Positions 24,578-34,442 of a stretch of DNA of 64,000 nucleotides are shown one piece after another. A program made the translations under genes and the position numbers. The notes below the pieces were generated by a model. That model did not search any database. It saw only the letters and a program-made list of their open reading frames with translations, and was not told where the DNA came from. Where the stretch lies: positions 1 through 64,000 of the forward strand of contig CAZMOE010000002.1 of NCBI GenBank assembly GCA_964567855.1, written 5' to 3'. The DNA comes from Liminaster sp964567855 (GTDB lineage Bacteria > Bacteroidota > Bacteroidia > Bacteroidales > UBA3663). The stretch's first letter is position 1, and each line of letters opens with the position of its first letter.

Positions 24578-25861
24578 ATGCGATCCGCATTCACCTTACT
24601 CCTCCTTATTCTGTCTTGGAGCGCCGCGCCGCTTCGTGCACAGTTTCATTTGCCGACCCAAAAAGAGGCGCTTCAGAAAAAGATGGACATAGATTCCATC
24701 CACATCAGCCTGCTGACCGTCTCCCCCGGTCCCGAGACCTACGAACGCTTCGGACACACGGGCATACGCATCTACAGCAGCACAGATAAAACGGATGAGG
24801 TTTTCCACTACGGTGTCTTCAATTTCAACGCGCCACATTTTATATATAGGTTCGTCAAAGGCGAAACCGACTACCAGTTGGGGCTGGTGCCTACCGGGCA
24901 ATTTCTGGCGGCCCAGGCCTACCGCGGCCTCGCGGTCACCGAACAGACGCTGGATCTGGAGACTCCGCAGAAACTTGAGATACTGGACAGGCTGATAACC
25001 AACTATGCCCCCCAAAACAGAACCTACCGCTACAGCTACCTCTTCGACAACTGCGCCACCCGGCCGTTCCGGCTTATCGACGAAGCGACCGCAGGAGCCA
25101 TCACCTACCGGGAAAACAAGGCCTACCGGCCGACCCTCAGAGACATGCTGAAAGAAAAGACCGGCCGCAACACGTGGCTTGACTTCGGCATCTCGCTGGT
25201 AGTCACCGGACGGGCCGACTGCCGCGCCTCGTTCCGCGAACAAATGTTCCTGCCCGACTATCTGAGCGCCGCCTATGCCCAAGCCACCATCGGCGGCAAC
25301 GACAGCACCTCTGCCGCCCGCCCGCTGGTGAGCGGCACCCGGACGCTGGTAACGGGCGATCCCGACGTTGCCGCCGAAATCGCATACCAGAACCTTTACA
25401 CCTCGCCGCTCTTCTGTTTCTGGACATTGTTCGTCATTGTCGCGTTACTGAGCATATGGCAGCTCATGAGCGGCCGCAACTTCCGCATCATCGACACCCT
25501 GCTGCTGCTGGCAGCAGGCGCAGCCGGCGTGCTGGTGTGGTTTCTGAGCCTCTTCTCGGAACACCCCGCCGTCGATGAAAACTGGAACTGCCTGTGGCTA
25601 TGGCCGACACATCTCATATTCGCTTTTTTAATTTGGATAAAAAAGTGCAAAAAGGCTGTAGATTCCTATTTTTTTATTAACTTTGCAGCGTTATTGGTGT
25701 ATCTTATATGTGCGGATTTCACCAGACAGCACGAAAACGCAGCATTCATACCGCTGATATTCATCCTCGGTCTGCGGGCATTCCTGCTGTCATCACCCCT
25801 GTCGGAACAACTCCGGCGGAAATTAAAACGAAACAATAACCTGGGCAACCCCACGGAATGA
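24578..25861 (+). CDS. DUF4105 (Lnb-like) periplasmic protein with C-terminal membrane helices
   Basis: The 427-residue protein has a signal peptide (LLLLILSWSAAPLRAQ), a DUF4105 domain (about 30-250) and four TM helices (about 280-420). DUF4105 belongs to the NlpC/P60-like cysteine-peptidase superfamily; the likely catalytic Cys is in FDNCATRP and the His in RFGHTGIRIY. It is probably a periplasmic amidase or acyltransferase tethered to the inner membrane. Its stop overlaps the start of the next gene (ATGA), showing translational coupling. Substrate unknown. Confidence 0.83.
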   Translation: MRSAFTLLLLILSWSAAPLRAQFHLPTQKEALQKKMDIDSIHISLLTVSPGPETYERFGHTGIRIYSSTDKTDEVFHYGVFNFNAPHFIYRFVKGETDYQLGLVPTGQFLAAQAYRGLAVTEQTLDLETPQKLEILDRLITNYAPQNRTYRYSYLFDNCATRPFRLIDEATAGAITYRENKAYRPTLRDMLKEKTGRNTWLDFGISLVVTGRADCRASFREQMFLPDYLSAAYAQATIGGNDSTSAARPLVSGTRTLVTGDPDVAAEIAYQNLYTSPLFCFWTLFVIVALLSIWQLMSGRNFRIIDTLLLLAAGAAGVLVWFLSLFSEHPAVDENWNCLWLWPTHLIFAFLIWIKKCKKAVDSYFFINFAALLVYLICADFTRQHENAAFIPLIFILGLRAFLLSSPLSEQLRRKLKRNNNLGNPTE

Positions 25862-27474
25862 TAGTGAGAGAATTAGTAACGTCCGCGCTTCTGATCATAT
25901 CGATGGCCCAGCCATGGATGGCCGAAAGCGCAAAAGCAGGCACAAGAACAGAGCAAATGCCGAAACTCATCATCGGCATTGCCGTCGAACAGTTGCGTAC
26001 AGACTATCTGTATGCGCTGCAGTCGCGGTTCTGTGACAACGGATTCAAAAAACTCCTCGCCGAAGGCAGGGTCTATGAACACGTTGTCTTCAAGATGCCG
26101 GATCCGGACGCCACATCGGCGCTGGCCGTGCTCGCTACAGGTTCTTACCCGTTTGCCAACGGAGTCTGCGCCAGAAGAATCTATAACCCGGCGATCTTAC
26201 GGGAGCAAAGCATTTTCCACGACACCCGGTATCTGGGCAACTACACCGCCGACACCTATTCGCCGACGGCGCTCGTCGGTTCCACGCTGGGCGACGAACT
26301 GAAATCCGTCACCAACGGCAATGCCAAGGTATATTCCATCGCTCCGGACGCAGAAGCTGCCATCATCGGGGCCGGCCACGGGGCCAATTGCGCGTTCTGG
26401 ATCGACGACAAGACCGGGAAATGGGCCACAACGACATATTATAAGGATGTACCGCATTATGCAGACCGTTTCAACCGCTCAGATGCGCCCTATTTCAACA
26501 TCGAACTGAAACACTGGATCCCGTCAGACGGTACTTCGGCCCATGCACTGGATCTCCTGCCCTATCAGTACGTCACAGAGGCCAACCGCAAGTTCGACCA
26601 TCAGTTTTTACTATACGGCAAGCCGCATTTCCCATGGTTCAAGACCAGCGCTCTGGTCAATGAGGCCGTGACCAAGTTCGGAAAAATATTCCTGCAAAAC
26701 GGAGGCATAGGAAAGAACGAAAGCCCCGATATGCTGCAGATCACCTACTATGCGGGAACCTATCAGGAGGAACGCGCCGACCTCTATCCGGCTGAGCTGG
26801 AGGACACCTATCTGCGTCTGGATCTCTGCATTGCCGATCTGCTGCAGACCATAGAGGCAACCGCCGGTCTTGAAAACACGTTTATCTACCTCACGGCAAC
26901 CGGCGACACCAATCGCAAATGCAGGGAAATGGAGGGCGTGACCGGCGGCGAGTTCAACGCCAATCGTTGCACGGCGCTGCTGAACTCCTACCTGATGTCC
27001 ATATACGGGCAGGGCAACTGGGTCAACGGATTCAACAACAACCAGATATTTCTGGAACATAAACTTATAGAGGATAAACAGATCCGGCTGAGCGAGATAC
27101 AGAAAAGCGCGGCCGAATTCGTGGTTCTGTTCTCCGGAGTGCAGGACGTAGTGACCGCACATCAGATTCTGTACGAGGACTACAACGAACGGATCTCGAA
27201 AATGCGCAATGCCTACCATAAAAGGCACTGCGGCGATCTGTTCATCACCTTGCAGCCCGGATGGGCATTGAAAATCGACGACAATACCCCGGCAAAGCCG
27301 CAGACAAGGCACGACGTGGCCCCGGGACCGGCCATCTTTTTCAGTCCCGGCCGGATCCCTGCGAAAAAGATCACCGATCCGATAGAGGCCACCTGCATTG
27401 CGCCTTCGGTGGCGCGGTTTGTCCGCATCAGGGCTCCGAGCACCTGCCAGTCGTTGCCCATGTATTTCAGATGA
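25858..27474 (+). CDS. Alkaline-phosphatase-superfamily protein with degenerate active site
   Basis: The 538-residue exported protein has the fold of PafA-type phosphatases (IIGIAVEQLRTDYL, DATSALAVLATGSYP, DPIEATCIAPSVARF). Compared with the family, the first metal Asp (VDQMR) is Glu44, the DHG metal pair is Asp350-Thr351 (TGDTN), the TDYxGH pair reads TYYAGT, and the late His (HG) is missing in APGPAIFF. The presumed nucleophile position still has a Thr (86). So the bimetal centre seems absent and the protein may be a binding or structural pseudoenzyme. It overlaps the DUF4105 gene by 4 bp, and secA follows 144 bp later. After its TGA the same frame stays open to a TAA at 27592 (see findings). 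Confidence 0.8.
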   Translation: MIVRELVTSALLIISMAQPWMAESAKAGTRTEQMPKLIIGIAVEQLRTDYLYALQSRFCDNGFKKLLAEGRVYEHVVFKMPDPDATSALAVLATGSYPFANGVCARRIYNPAILREQSIFHDTRYLGNYTADTYSPTALVGSTLGDELKSVTNGNAKVYSIAPDAEAAIIGAGHGANCAFWIDDKTGKWATTTYYKDVPHYADRFNRSDAPYFNIELKHWIPSDGTSAHALDLLPYQYVTEANRKFDHQFLLYGKPHFPWFKTSALVNEAVTKFGKIFLQNGGIGKNESPDMLQITYYAGTYQEERADLYPAELEDTYLRLDLCIADLLQTIEATAGLENTFIYLTATGDTNRKCREMEGVTGGEFNANRCTALLNSYLMSIYGQGNWVNGFNNNQIFLEHKLIEDKQIRLSEIQKSAAEFVVLFSGVQDVVTAHQILYEDYNERISKMRNAYHKRHCGDLFITLQPGWALKIDDNTPAKPQTRHDVAPGPAIFFSPGRIPAKKITDPIEATCIAPSVARFVRIRAPSTCQSLPMYFR

Positions 27475-27491
27475 TACCGTCGGCGCAATGC

Positions 27492-27566
27492 GGTGAAAAC
27501 CGACAGGCTCAGCGACTATGACGGAATCAGGGCACGGAATACCTCGGAACAGGTGAAAACCGACAG
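27492..27566 (+). repeat. 15-bp direct repeat, 60-bp period
   Basis: GGTGAAAACCGACAG occurs at 27492-27506 and again at 27552-27566. The 60-bp spacing keeps the reading frame; both copies read VKTDR in the frame of the preceding gene after its stop. Confidence 0.7.
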
Positions 27567-27618
27567 AGATTTTATTTCAATCATTGCTAATTAATACACA
27601 CATTATCATATCATCATT

Positions 27619-30600
27619 ATGGGATTAAACGATTTCCTGAAAAAACTTTTCGGCAATAAATCTCAAAGAGATCTTAAAGAAATACAACCGTGGGTGGAAA
27701 AAATCAAAGCTGCCTACCCCGCCATCGAACGTCTCAGCCACGACGAACTGAGAGCACGCACGCAAAGCATCATGCAAATGTTGCAGGATGCCGTCGCCGC
27801 CGACCGTGCAAGAATCAAGGAACTCAAAGATACCGTTGAAAATCTTGAAATAGAGAAACGCGAAAAAGTCTGGAACGAAGTCGACACCCTCAAGAAAAAG
27901 ATCCTTGACACGCTGGAGGAAAAATTGTCGGAGGTACTGCCCGAAGTTTTCGCCATCGTCAAGAGTACGGCCTACCGTTTCGCCAACAACGAAACCATTA
28001 CGGTAAAAGCGACCGATCAGGATCGGGAACTCGCCGCAACCAAGGATTTCGTCACCATTGAAGACGACAAGGCCATCTATAAAACGACCTGGAACGCCGG
28101 AGGCAATCCCGTTCGCTGGGACATGGTCCATTACGACGTGCAGTTATTTGGCGGCGTAGTCCTTCATCAGGGTAAAATCGCAGAAATGGCTACCGGCGAA
28201 GGCAAGACGCTCGTCGCCACCCTACCGGTATTCCTCAACGCGCTGACGCATAACGGCGTGCACGTTGTGACCGTCAACGACTACCTGGCCAAACGAGACA
28301 GCGAATGGATGGGACCTCTCTATCAATTCCACGGTCTGACAGTAGATTGTATCGACAAGCACCAGCCCAATTCGGACGACCGCCGCAAGGCCTACAATGC
28401 CGACATCACTTTCGGTACGAACAACGAATTCGGTTTCGACTACCTGCGTGACAACATGGCCATCAACCCCAGCGACCTGGTGCAGCGGGAACATAACTTC
28501 GCCATTGTCGATGAGGTGGACTCCGTGCTGATCGATGATGCCCGTACGCCGTTGATTATTTCCGGACCGGTGCCGCGCACCAGCGAATATGACGACGAAC
28601 AGCTCTTCCAGGAGTTCCGCCCACGCGTGGAAATCGTAGTACGGGAGCAAAAGGCTCTCGCCAACAAACTGCTGATAGAGGCCAAAAGCAAGCTGGCAAG
28701 CTCCGATAAAAAAGAAAAAGATGAAGGTGCGACACAACTCTTCCGCGCATGGAAAGCCATGCCTAAAAACAACGCCCTCATCAAATTCCTGAGCGAGCCG
28801 GGCATCAAACAAGAGTTGCTGCGCGCCGAGGCATATTATCTGCAGGACAACCAGAAAGAAATGCCCGTAGCCGTAGAACCGTTGTACTTCGTAATCGACG
28901 AAAAGCAGAAATCGGTAGATCTGACAGACAAAGGTATCGATCTGTTGACTGGAAAATCGGACGACCCGACATTCTTTGTCCTGCCTGACGTCGGTTCTGA
29001 ATTGTCGGAACTGGAACATTCATCGTTGTCAAGCGAAGAAAAAGCGGCGAAAAAGGATGAAATCCTGCAAAACTACGCCGTCAAAGCCGAGCGCGTGCAT
29101 GCCATCAACCAGTTGCTGAAGGCCTACACCATGTTTGAAAAGGATGTGGACTACATCGTGAGCGAAGACGGTAAGGTCAAGATCGTGGACGAACAGACCG
29201 GTCGTGTCATGGAAGGACGGCGCTGGAGCGACGGTCTGCACCAGGCCGTAGAGGCCAAGGAGCACGTCAAGGTCGAAGCCGCTACACAGACCTTCGCCAC
29301 CATCACGCTCCAGAACTATTTCAGAATGTATCACAAGCTGTCGGGAATGACCGGTACGGCAGAGACTGAAGCCGGCGAGTTCTGGGACATCTATAAATTG
29401 GATGTGGTTACCATCCCGACCAATCGCCCCATCGCCCGCATCGACATGAACGACCGCATTTACAAAACCAAGCGCGCCAAATACAATGCCGTAATCGAAG
29501 AAATCGTGCGGCTTGTGGATGAAGGCCGTCCGGTTCTGGTCGGAACGACATCGGTAGAAATCTCCGAGCTCCTCAGCAAGATGCTCACCTTGCGTAAGAT
29601 CAAACACAACGTGCTGAACGCCAAGCTCCATCAGCGTGAGGCCGAAATCGTTGCGCTGGCCGGTCAGGGCAAGACCGTCACGATTGCCACCAACATGGCG
29701 GGCCGCGGTACCGACATCAAGCTTTCGGCCGAAGTCAAGAACGCCGGCGGTCTGGCCATCATCGGCACGGAACGCCACGAGTCACGCCGTGTGGACCGCC
29801 AGCTGCGAGGCCGTGCCGGCCGTCAGGGAGACCCGGGCAGTTCTGTCTTCTTCGTCTCATTGGAAGACGATCTGATGCGAATTTTCGGTGCGGACCGTAT
29901 TTCGAAGATTCTGGACCGTGCCGGCTTCAAGGAGGAAGACGTTATCGAGCACAGCATGATTTCCAGCAACATCGAAAAGGCTCAGAAGAAAGTCGAGGAA
30001 AACAACTTCGGCATCCGCAAGCGCCTCCTCGAATATGATGATGTGATGAACGCCCAGCGTGAGGTCGTTTACTCCCGCCGCCGCAACGCCCTGATGGGAG
30101 AACGCATCGGCATCGACTTCATGAACATGACCTACGACGTGGCCGGCCAAATCGTGCAAAACGCTCTTGACAACGGCGATTATGAAATGCTGAAAATGGA
30201 GGTATTCAGGAGTTTCGCCATCGAAGTTCCCTTTACCGAGAGCGAAATGAAGCGTGAAAAACCGGACAATCTGGTCAACATGGTGTTCGATGCCGCCATG
30301 AAGAATTTCAACCGCCGCAGCGATGCGCTGATTGAAATCGTCGGCCCGCGCCTGAAGGAAATCTACGAACAGCTGAAGAACACGCTGACCAAAAATATCA
30401 TCATCCCGTTCACCGACGGCAAGCGCATTTATCAGATTCCCTGCAACCTGGAGGAAGCTGCCGAAACCAACGGCCGCAGCGTAATCAAAACGTTCCTGAA
30501 AAGCATTCTCCTCCACGTCATCGACGACGCATGGAAGGCCAATCTCCGTGACCTCGACGACTTGAAGCAGTCTGTGCAGAATGCCCATTACGAACAGAAA

Positions 30601-30927
30601 GACCCGCTCCTCATCTACAAACTGGAATCCTACAAAATTTTCGAGCAGATGGTGCAGAAGATGAACAATAAGGCCGTCAGCATCCTGATGCGCTGCCAAT
30701 TGCACATGCCCGAGAATCAAGAAGTCCAGCAGGCCGCCCCTGAACGACGTCAGGACTACAGCCGCATGCAGGCAAGCCACGGGACAACCCCGGCCGGCCC
30801 TAACGGACAGGCCCCGGCAAGACCCAAGCCGCAGCCCATTGTCGCACAGCCGCACATCGGCCGCAACGATCCGTGTCCATGCGGTTCAGGTCTGAAATAT
30901 AAAAACTGCCACGGGAAAAACCTTTGA
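27619..30927 (+). CDS. secA: SecA preprotein translocase ATPase
   Basis: The 1102-residue protein drives Sec-dependent export. It has Walker A ATGEGKT near residue 190, Walker B in FAIVDEVDS, the SecA motif GRGTDIKLS, and the C-terminal zinc motif CPCGSGLKYKNC that binds SecB or ribosomes. It is about 200 residues longer than E. coli SecA (901); the extra length lies mainly in a coiled charged insert near residues 45-105 and in one around 320-470, as in other Bacteroidetes SecA. A Pro/Gln-rich linker precedes the zinc motif. folB follows 13 bp later, so the two are likely co-transcribed. Confidence 0.97.
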   Translation: MGLNDFLKKLFGNKSQRDLKEIQPWVEKIKAAYPAIERLSHDELRARTQSIMQMLQDAVAADRARIKELKDTVENLEIEKREKVWNEVDTLKKKILDTLEEKLSEVLPEVFAIVKSTAYRFANNETITVKATDQDRELAATKDFVTIEDDKAIYKTTWNAGGNPVRWDMVHYDVQLFGGVVLHQGKIAEMATGEGKTLVATLPVFLNALTHNGVHVVTVNDYLAKRDSEWMGPLYQFHGLTVDCIDKHQPNSDDRRKAYNADITFGTNNEFGFDYLRDNMAINPSDLVQREHNFAIVDEVDSVLIDDARTPLIISGPVPRTSEYDDEQLFQEFRPRVEIVVREQKALANKLLIEAKSKLASSDKKEKDEGATQLFRAWKAMPKNNALIKFLSEPGIKQELLRAEAYYLQDNQKEMPVAVEPLYFVIDEKQKSVDLTDKGIDLLTGKSDDPTFFVLPDVGSELSELEHSSLSSEEKAAKKDEILQNYAVKAERVHAINQLLKAYTMFEKDVDYIVSEDGKVKIVDEQTGRVMEGRRWSDGLHQAVEAKEHVKVEAATQTFATITLQNYFRMYHKLSGMTGTAETEAGEFWDIYKLDVVTIPTNRPIARIDMNDRIYKTKRAKYNAVIEEIVRLVDEGRPVLVGTTSVEISELLSKMLTLRKIKHNVLNAKLHQREAEIVALAGQGKTVTIATNMAGRGTDIKLSAEVKNAGGLAIIGTERHESRRVDRQLRGRAGRQGDPGSSVFFVSLEDDLMRIFGADRISKILDRAGFKEEDVIEHSMISSNIEKAQKKVEENNFGIRKRLLEYDDVMNAQREVVYSRRRNALMGERIGIDFMNMTYDVAGQIVQNALDNGDYEMLKMEVFRSFAIEVPFTESEMKREKPDNLVNMVFDAAMKNFNRRSDALIEIVGPRLKEIYEQLKNTLTKNIIIPFTDGKRIYQIPCNLEEAAETNGRSVIKTFLKSILLHVIDDAWKANLRDLDDLKQSVQNAHYEQKDPLLIYKLESYKIFEQMVQKMNNKAVSILMRCQLHMPENQEVQQAAPERRQDYSRMQASHGTTPAGPNGQAPARPKPQPIVAQPHIGRNDPCPCGSGLKYKNCHGKNL

Positions 30928-30939
30928 TCCCTGACCGCC

Positions 30940-31311
30940 ATGATCACCTCGATCGAAATAAAAGGTTTGAAACTACAAGCTTTCCACGGCGTGCTCCCAC
31001 AGGAGCATACCGTGGGAAATTTGTATTGTATCGACCTGACCATACGGGCAGACCTCGCCAAGGCCATGACGACCGACCGGCTGGAGGACACCCTGAACTA
31101 CGCCACGGCGATACACATCATCCGGGAAGAAATGGCCGTTCCGTCGGCCCTGCTGGAACACGTTGCCGGCAGAATCCTCCGCCGGCTGGCCGCAACCTGG
31201 CCGGAGGCGCAGGAAGCCGACCTCCGCATCGCCAAAGAGGCTCCGCCCGTCGGCGCAGAAGTCGGATGCTGCGCCTTCCAGGTCGGATGCGACCTGCATA
31301 CCCTTTCATAA
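30940..31311 (+). CDS. folB: Dihydroneopterin aldolase
   Basis: The 123-residue protein is of family length and splits 7,8-dihydroneopterin to 6-hydroxymethyl-dihydropterin and glycolaldehyde in folate synthesis. Visible motifs are LQAFHGVLPQE near the N-terminus, LNYATAI, SALLEHVAGRI (the Glu binds the pterin) and the catalytic-lysine region IAKEAPPV. It lies 13 bp after secA and is probably transcribed with it. Other folate genes are not in the window. Confidence 0.92.
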   Translation: MITSIEIKGLKLQAFHGVLPQEHTVGNLYCIDLTIRADLAKAMTTDRLEDTLNYATAIHIIREEMAVPSALLEHVAGRILRRLAATWPEAQEADLRIAKEAPPVGAEVGCCAFQVGCDLHTLS

Positions 31312-31344
31312 ATTGCATCTATCATCCTTTAAAAACATACTTCT

Positions 31345-33549
31345 ATGAAAAAAACACTACTATTATCGACCTTGCTGCTGACAGCCATCGGATGGATATC
31401 GTCCGCCAGCGCAGCGGTCACCCTCACTCATTGCCAGGGTTGGTTCGAGTCAGGCTACGTCACCTGGACGCCTCTCGACGGAGCCGCAGATTACCATGTT
31501 TACTGCAAAAAGGCTGACGCCGAAGCATCGGCCTACCAAAAGCTGGACAATGCCCTGATAAGAAATTACGGAACCTACGGCAGGGCCGACGTCATAGGCA
31601 TCGAGGCCGGAGAATACCGCTTCAAGGTCGTTCCGGTAAACAAAGACGGTGAAGAAATGACGGCAGAGGCCTCCGAGTCTGCCCCATTCACCGCCGTAGC
31701 CAACGACCGCGGCGGCTATGCCCATTTCAACTACCCGGAAGGCATCGGGGCCTATAACAACGACGGTACGCTGAAAAAAGGCGCCAAAGTGCTGTATGTG
31801 CATGCCGGCAATGCCAAAACGGTTTCGGCCGAAGTCATCACCAACAAGAACGGAACGACACAGACGTTCACCGGTCTGCAGGCCATCATCAATGCCTATC
31901 AGAAAGGACTCGACTCGACGCCGCTGGCCATCCGCATCGTCGGTACGATACGCGACAGCGATATGGATGCCTTCGGCAGCAGCGCCGAGGGACTCCAAAT
32001 CAAGGGAAAAAGCAACAGCACCCCGATGAACATCACGCTCGAAGGCGTTGGCGACGATGCCGCCATCTGGGGCTTCGGCATCTTGGTGCGAAACGCACTG
32101 AGTGTGGAATTGCGTAATTTCGCCGTCATGCTTTGCATGGACGACTGCATTTCGCTCGACACCGACAACAGCCACGTCTGGGTACATCACGTAGATTTCT
32201 TCTACGGCAACGCCGGCGGCGACAGCGACCAGGCCAAGGGCGACGGCTCGATCGACATCAAGGGCGATTCGCAATACATCACCGTCTCCTACTGCCACTT
32301 CTGGGACAGCGGCAAATGCTCGCTGTGCGGCATGAAAAGCGAAAGCGGACCCAACTGGATCACCTACCACCACAACTGGTTCGACCACTCCGACTCCCGC
32401 CATCCGCGCATCCGCACCATGAGCGTACACATCTACAACAACTATTTTGACGGCAACGCGAAATACGGCGTCGGCGTCACCTCGGGCGGCAATGCCTTCG
32501 TAGAAAACAACTACTTCCGCAACTGCAAATACCCGATGATGATTTCCAAGCAAGGCAGCGACAACCTCGACCCCGACGGCAACGGCACATTCTCAGGCGA
32601 GGAGGGCGGTATGATCAAGGCCTTCGGCAACTACATGGAAGGTGAGAAATCATTCCTCACCCATACGCAAACGGCCACCAACTTCGACGCCTATGTGGCC
32701 GCAAGCCGTGACGAACAGGTTCCCGGAACCTACAAAACCGTCTCCGGCGGCCACACCTATTCCAATTTCGATACCGACGCGGCGCTCATCTACACCCAAT
32801 ACACGCTGCACAGCGCCGAACTCGTTCCCGCCATCATCCAGGGCACCTATGGAGCCGGAAGAATGAACCACGGCGACTTCCAATGGACGTTCGACAATGC
32901 CACCGAAGACGCCAACTACAACGTCATCGCCGCATTGAAGAGCGCCCTCCAGAACTATAAATCCACCCTCGTCGGATTCTATAACGACAAGAACGAAGGC
33001 GGCGGCGGTAACCAGGGCGGCGAAACCCCCGATCCGCCGGTGGTCGTCACAGGCGATTCGCTGATCTGCGTCTTCACCGGCATGAAGCCCTCCAACACCA
33101 CCTTCTTCACCGTCAGCGGCAACTGTTCCAACAGCAAGGGCAGTGCCACCGTCGACGGCGTCACCTACTCGGAATGCCTGAAAATGGAGTCTGCCACCTC
33201 CGTCAAATTCACAACCACCCGCCAGGCAACGCTGAAAGTCGTCTTCGCCTCCACGGAATCCGTCAGCATCAAGGTCAACGGCACGAAAACGACCACGGCC
33301 GACGCCTCAGGCCCGAACGTACTCCTGATGAAAGAGCTCGCCGCCGGCAGCTATGAACTGACCAAGGCCGATACGCGCAACGTCTTCTACATCGGCGTCT
33401 TCTACACCGAATCCGGCAACGGCATCGAAACCATAGACAGCGAACAGAACCGTCCGACAACGATCTATAACCTGCGCGGTCAACGCCTCTCCCGCCCCGA
33501 CCGTCCGGGCATCTACATCGTCGACGGCAAAAAACAGTGGCTGCAATAG
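31345..33549 (+). CDS. Secreted pectate lyase family 1 protein
   Basis: The 734-residue protein has a Sec signal (LLLSTLLLTAIGWISSASA), a fibronectin-III-like segment (about 25-115), a PL1 parallel beta-helix (about 120-540), a Gly-rich linker, a beta-sandwich domain, and a short C-terminal tail (NLRGQRLSRPDRPGIYIV) like the tails of many Bacteroidales secreted proteins that resemble type IX sorting domains. The PL1 motifs DGSIDIKGDSQYITVSYC, WITYHHNWFDHSDSRHPR and the family Arg in HPRIR are present. It cleaves de-esterified galacturonan by Ca-dependent beta-elimination. It starts 33 bp after folB. Whether a type IX system exists cannot be told here. Confidence 0.92.
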   Translation: MKKTLLLSTLLLTAIGWISSASAAVTLTHCQGWFESGYVTWTPLDGAADYHVYCKKADAEASAYQKLDNALIRNYGTYGRADVIGIEAGEYRFKVVPVNKDGEEMTAEASESAPFTAVANDRGGYAHFNYPEGIGAYNNDGTLKKGAKVLYVHAGNAKTVSAEVITNKNGTTQTFTGLQAIINAYQKGLDSTPLAIRIVGTIRDSDMDAFGSSAEGLQIKGKSNSTPMNITLEGVGDDAAIWGFGILVRNALSVELRNFAVMLCMDDCISLDTDNSHVWVHHVDFFYGNAGGDSDQAKGDGSIDIKGDSQYITVSYCHFWDSGKCSLCGMKSESGPNWITYHHNWFDHSDSRHPRIRTMSVHIYNNYFDGNAKYGVGVTSGGNAFVENNYFRNCKYPMMISKQGSDNLDPDGNGTFSGEEGGMIKAFGNYMEGEKSFLTHTQTATNFDAYVAASRDEQVPGTYKTVSGGHTYSNFDTDAALIYTQYTLHSAELVPAIIQGTYGAGRMNHGDFQWTFDNATEDANYNVIAALKSALQNYKSTLVGFYNDKNEGGGGNQGGETPDPPVVVTGDSLICVFTGMKPSNTTFFTVSGNCSNSKGSATVDGVTYSECLKMESATSVKFTTTRQATLKVVFASTESVSIKVNGTKTTTADASGPNVLLMKELAAGSYELTKADTRNVFYIGVFYTESGNGIETIDSEQNRPTTIYNLRGQRLSRPDRPGIYIVDGKKQWLQ

Positions 33550-33705
33550 GCCGACAGGTCCCTGCCATCTCCCCCGGCCAGAAACGCAGCGCATACCGGC
33601 GACAATAGTTTCACCGCCCCGGGAAAAGGAACGGCAGCACACCTGCATTCCGGCCCATAACGAACCGGGCAAGGCACCCCCTCTCCCGTTTTCACCCCGA
33701 AACGA

Positions 33706-33748
33706 CCTGCGGCCTCAATGACAAACATTGAGGCCGCAGGATTTTTTA
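33706..33748 (+). terminator. Terminator after the pectate lyase
   Basis: A perfect 15-bp stem (CCTGCGGCCTCAATG / CATTGAGGCCGCAGG) with an ACAAA loop is followed by ATTTTTTATT, 157 bp after the stop. Confidence 0.9.
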
Positions 33749-33990
33749 TTCCCTCTACCACCCTTTCCCTCGTCTTTCCCCGATTCCTTCCAACGGCACC
33801 CGACACCTATCGGCAGTGCCCCCCGTGCGGCAATGCGTACGTCACCACCAATTCCATAACAACACCCCGCCGCACCGCGGCACGAACCGCCCGGTGGATT
33901 CATGCCCCATGCAGCACAACAGGAGCCCCTCTGAATAAATATCTTGAATAAAAACTTCAAAAAATAACCCCGTATATCGAATTTAATACA

Positions 33991-33998
33991 TACATTTG
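33991..33998 (+). promoter_or_regulatory. Candidate -7 box for the structured leader
   Basis: TACATTTG fits TAnnTTTG. No TTTG -33 box is visible at 19-21 bp. Confidence 0.4.
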
Positions 33999-34055
33999 CA
34001 GCGTTCCTCACCTTCCCCGATCTTGCATCCGGCAGAAATGGGCAGGAAAGGAACA

Positions 34056-34087
34056 CAAATATTGGATTGCATTACAATCAATATTTG
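34056..34087 (+). other. Leader hairpin
   Basis: CAAATATTGGATTG pairs with CAATCAATATTTG around CATTA, with one bulged G (13 pairs). There is no T-run, so it is not a typical terminator. Confidence 0.6.
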
Positions 34088-34314
34088 CAACCGATTAAAA
34101 TCCATAGTAATAACATTAAAAAAGGAGGTCACAAACAGACAGAAAAGATGAGAAACGCAAAAGGAAATTACTCACTGTACAAGAAGTATTCCGCAGATTG
34201 TATTTAAAATCCGCCGTTTTGAAGAATCAAGCGGCAAAAACATTAACTCAGAAAAGCGTTTCCATTCCATAACCTTGAAATGAATATATAAATTGAGCTT
34301 TTGGCTCTTGTTCT

Positions 34315-34442
34315 CTTTCTTTCGAATACCGCCAAATATTCAACGCATGAGAACAAGCAGGTTGAAAGTTCACGTCTGTAAGGCGTGGACTATTCTATGC
34401 TTGTTATGCGTAGCGGTCACTTGGCGGTAACCGGAAAGAAAG
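34315..34442 (+). ncRNA. Putative structured RNA / leader element
   Basis: Several nested complementary segments occur in order: 34315-34324 with 34432-34442 (one bulge), 34327-34335 with 34421-34429 (TACCGCCAA/TTGGCGGTA, perfect), 34343-34348 with 34406-34411, 34352-34359 with 34398-34405 (AACAAGCA/TGCTTGTT), and 34371-34374 with 34384-34387. About 37 pairs would form one elongated hairpin ending 48 bp before the next start codon. I do not recognise it as RNase P, tmRNA, SRP RNA or a known riboswitch. A short mobile element with inverted ends is the alternative. Confidence 0.5.

Noticed and set aside
34148..34207. 19-codon frame behind GGAGG in the structured leader, as a leader peptide
   Set aside because: Spacing between GGAGG (34124-34128) and ATG is about 19 nt, too long, and codons show no regulatory amino-acid run.
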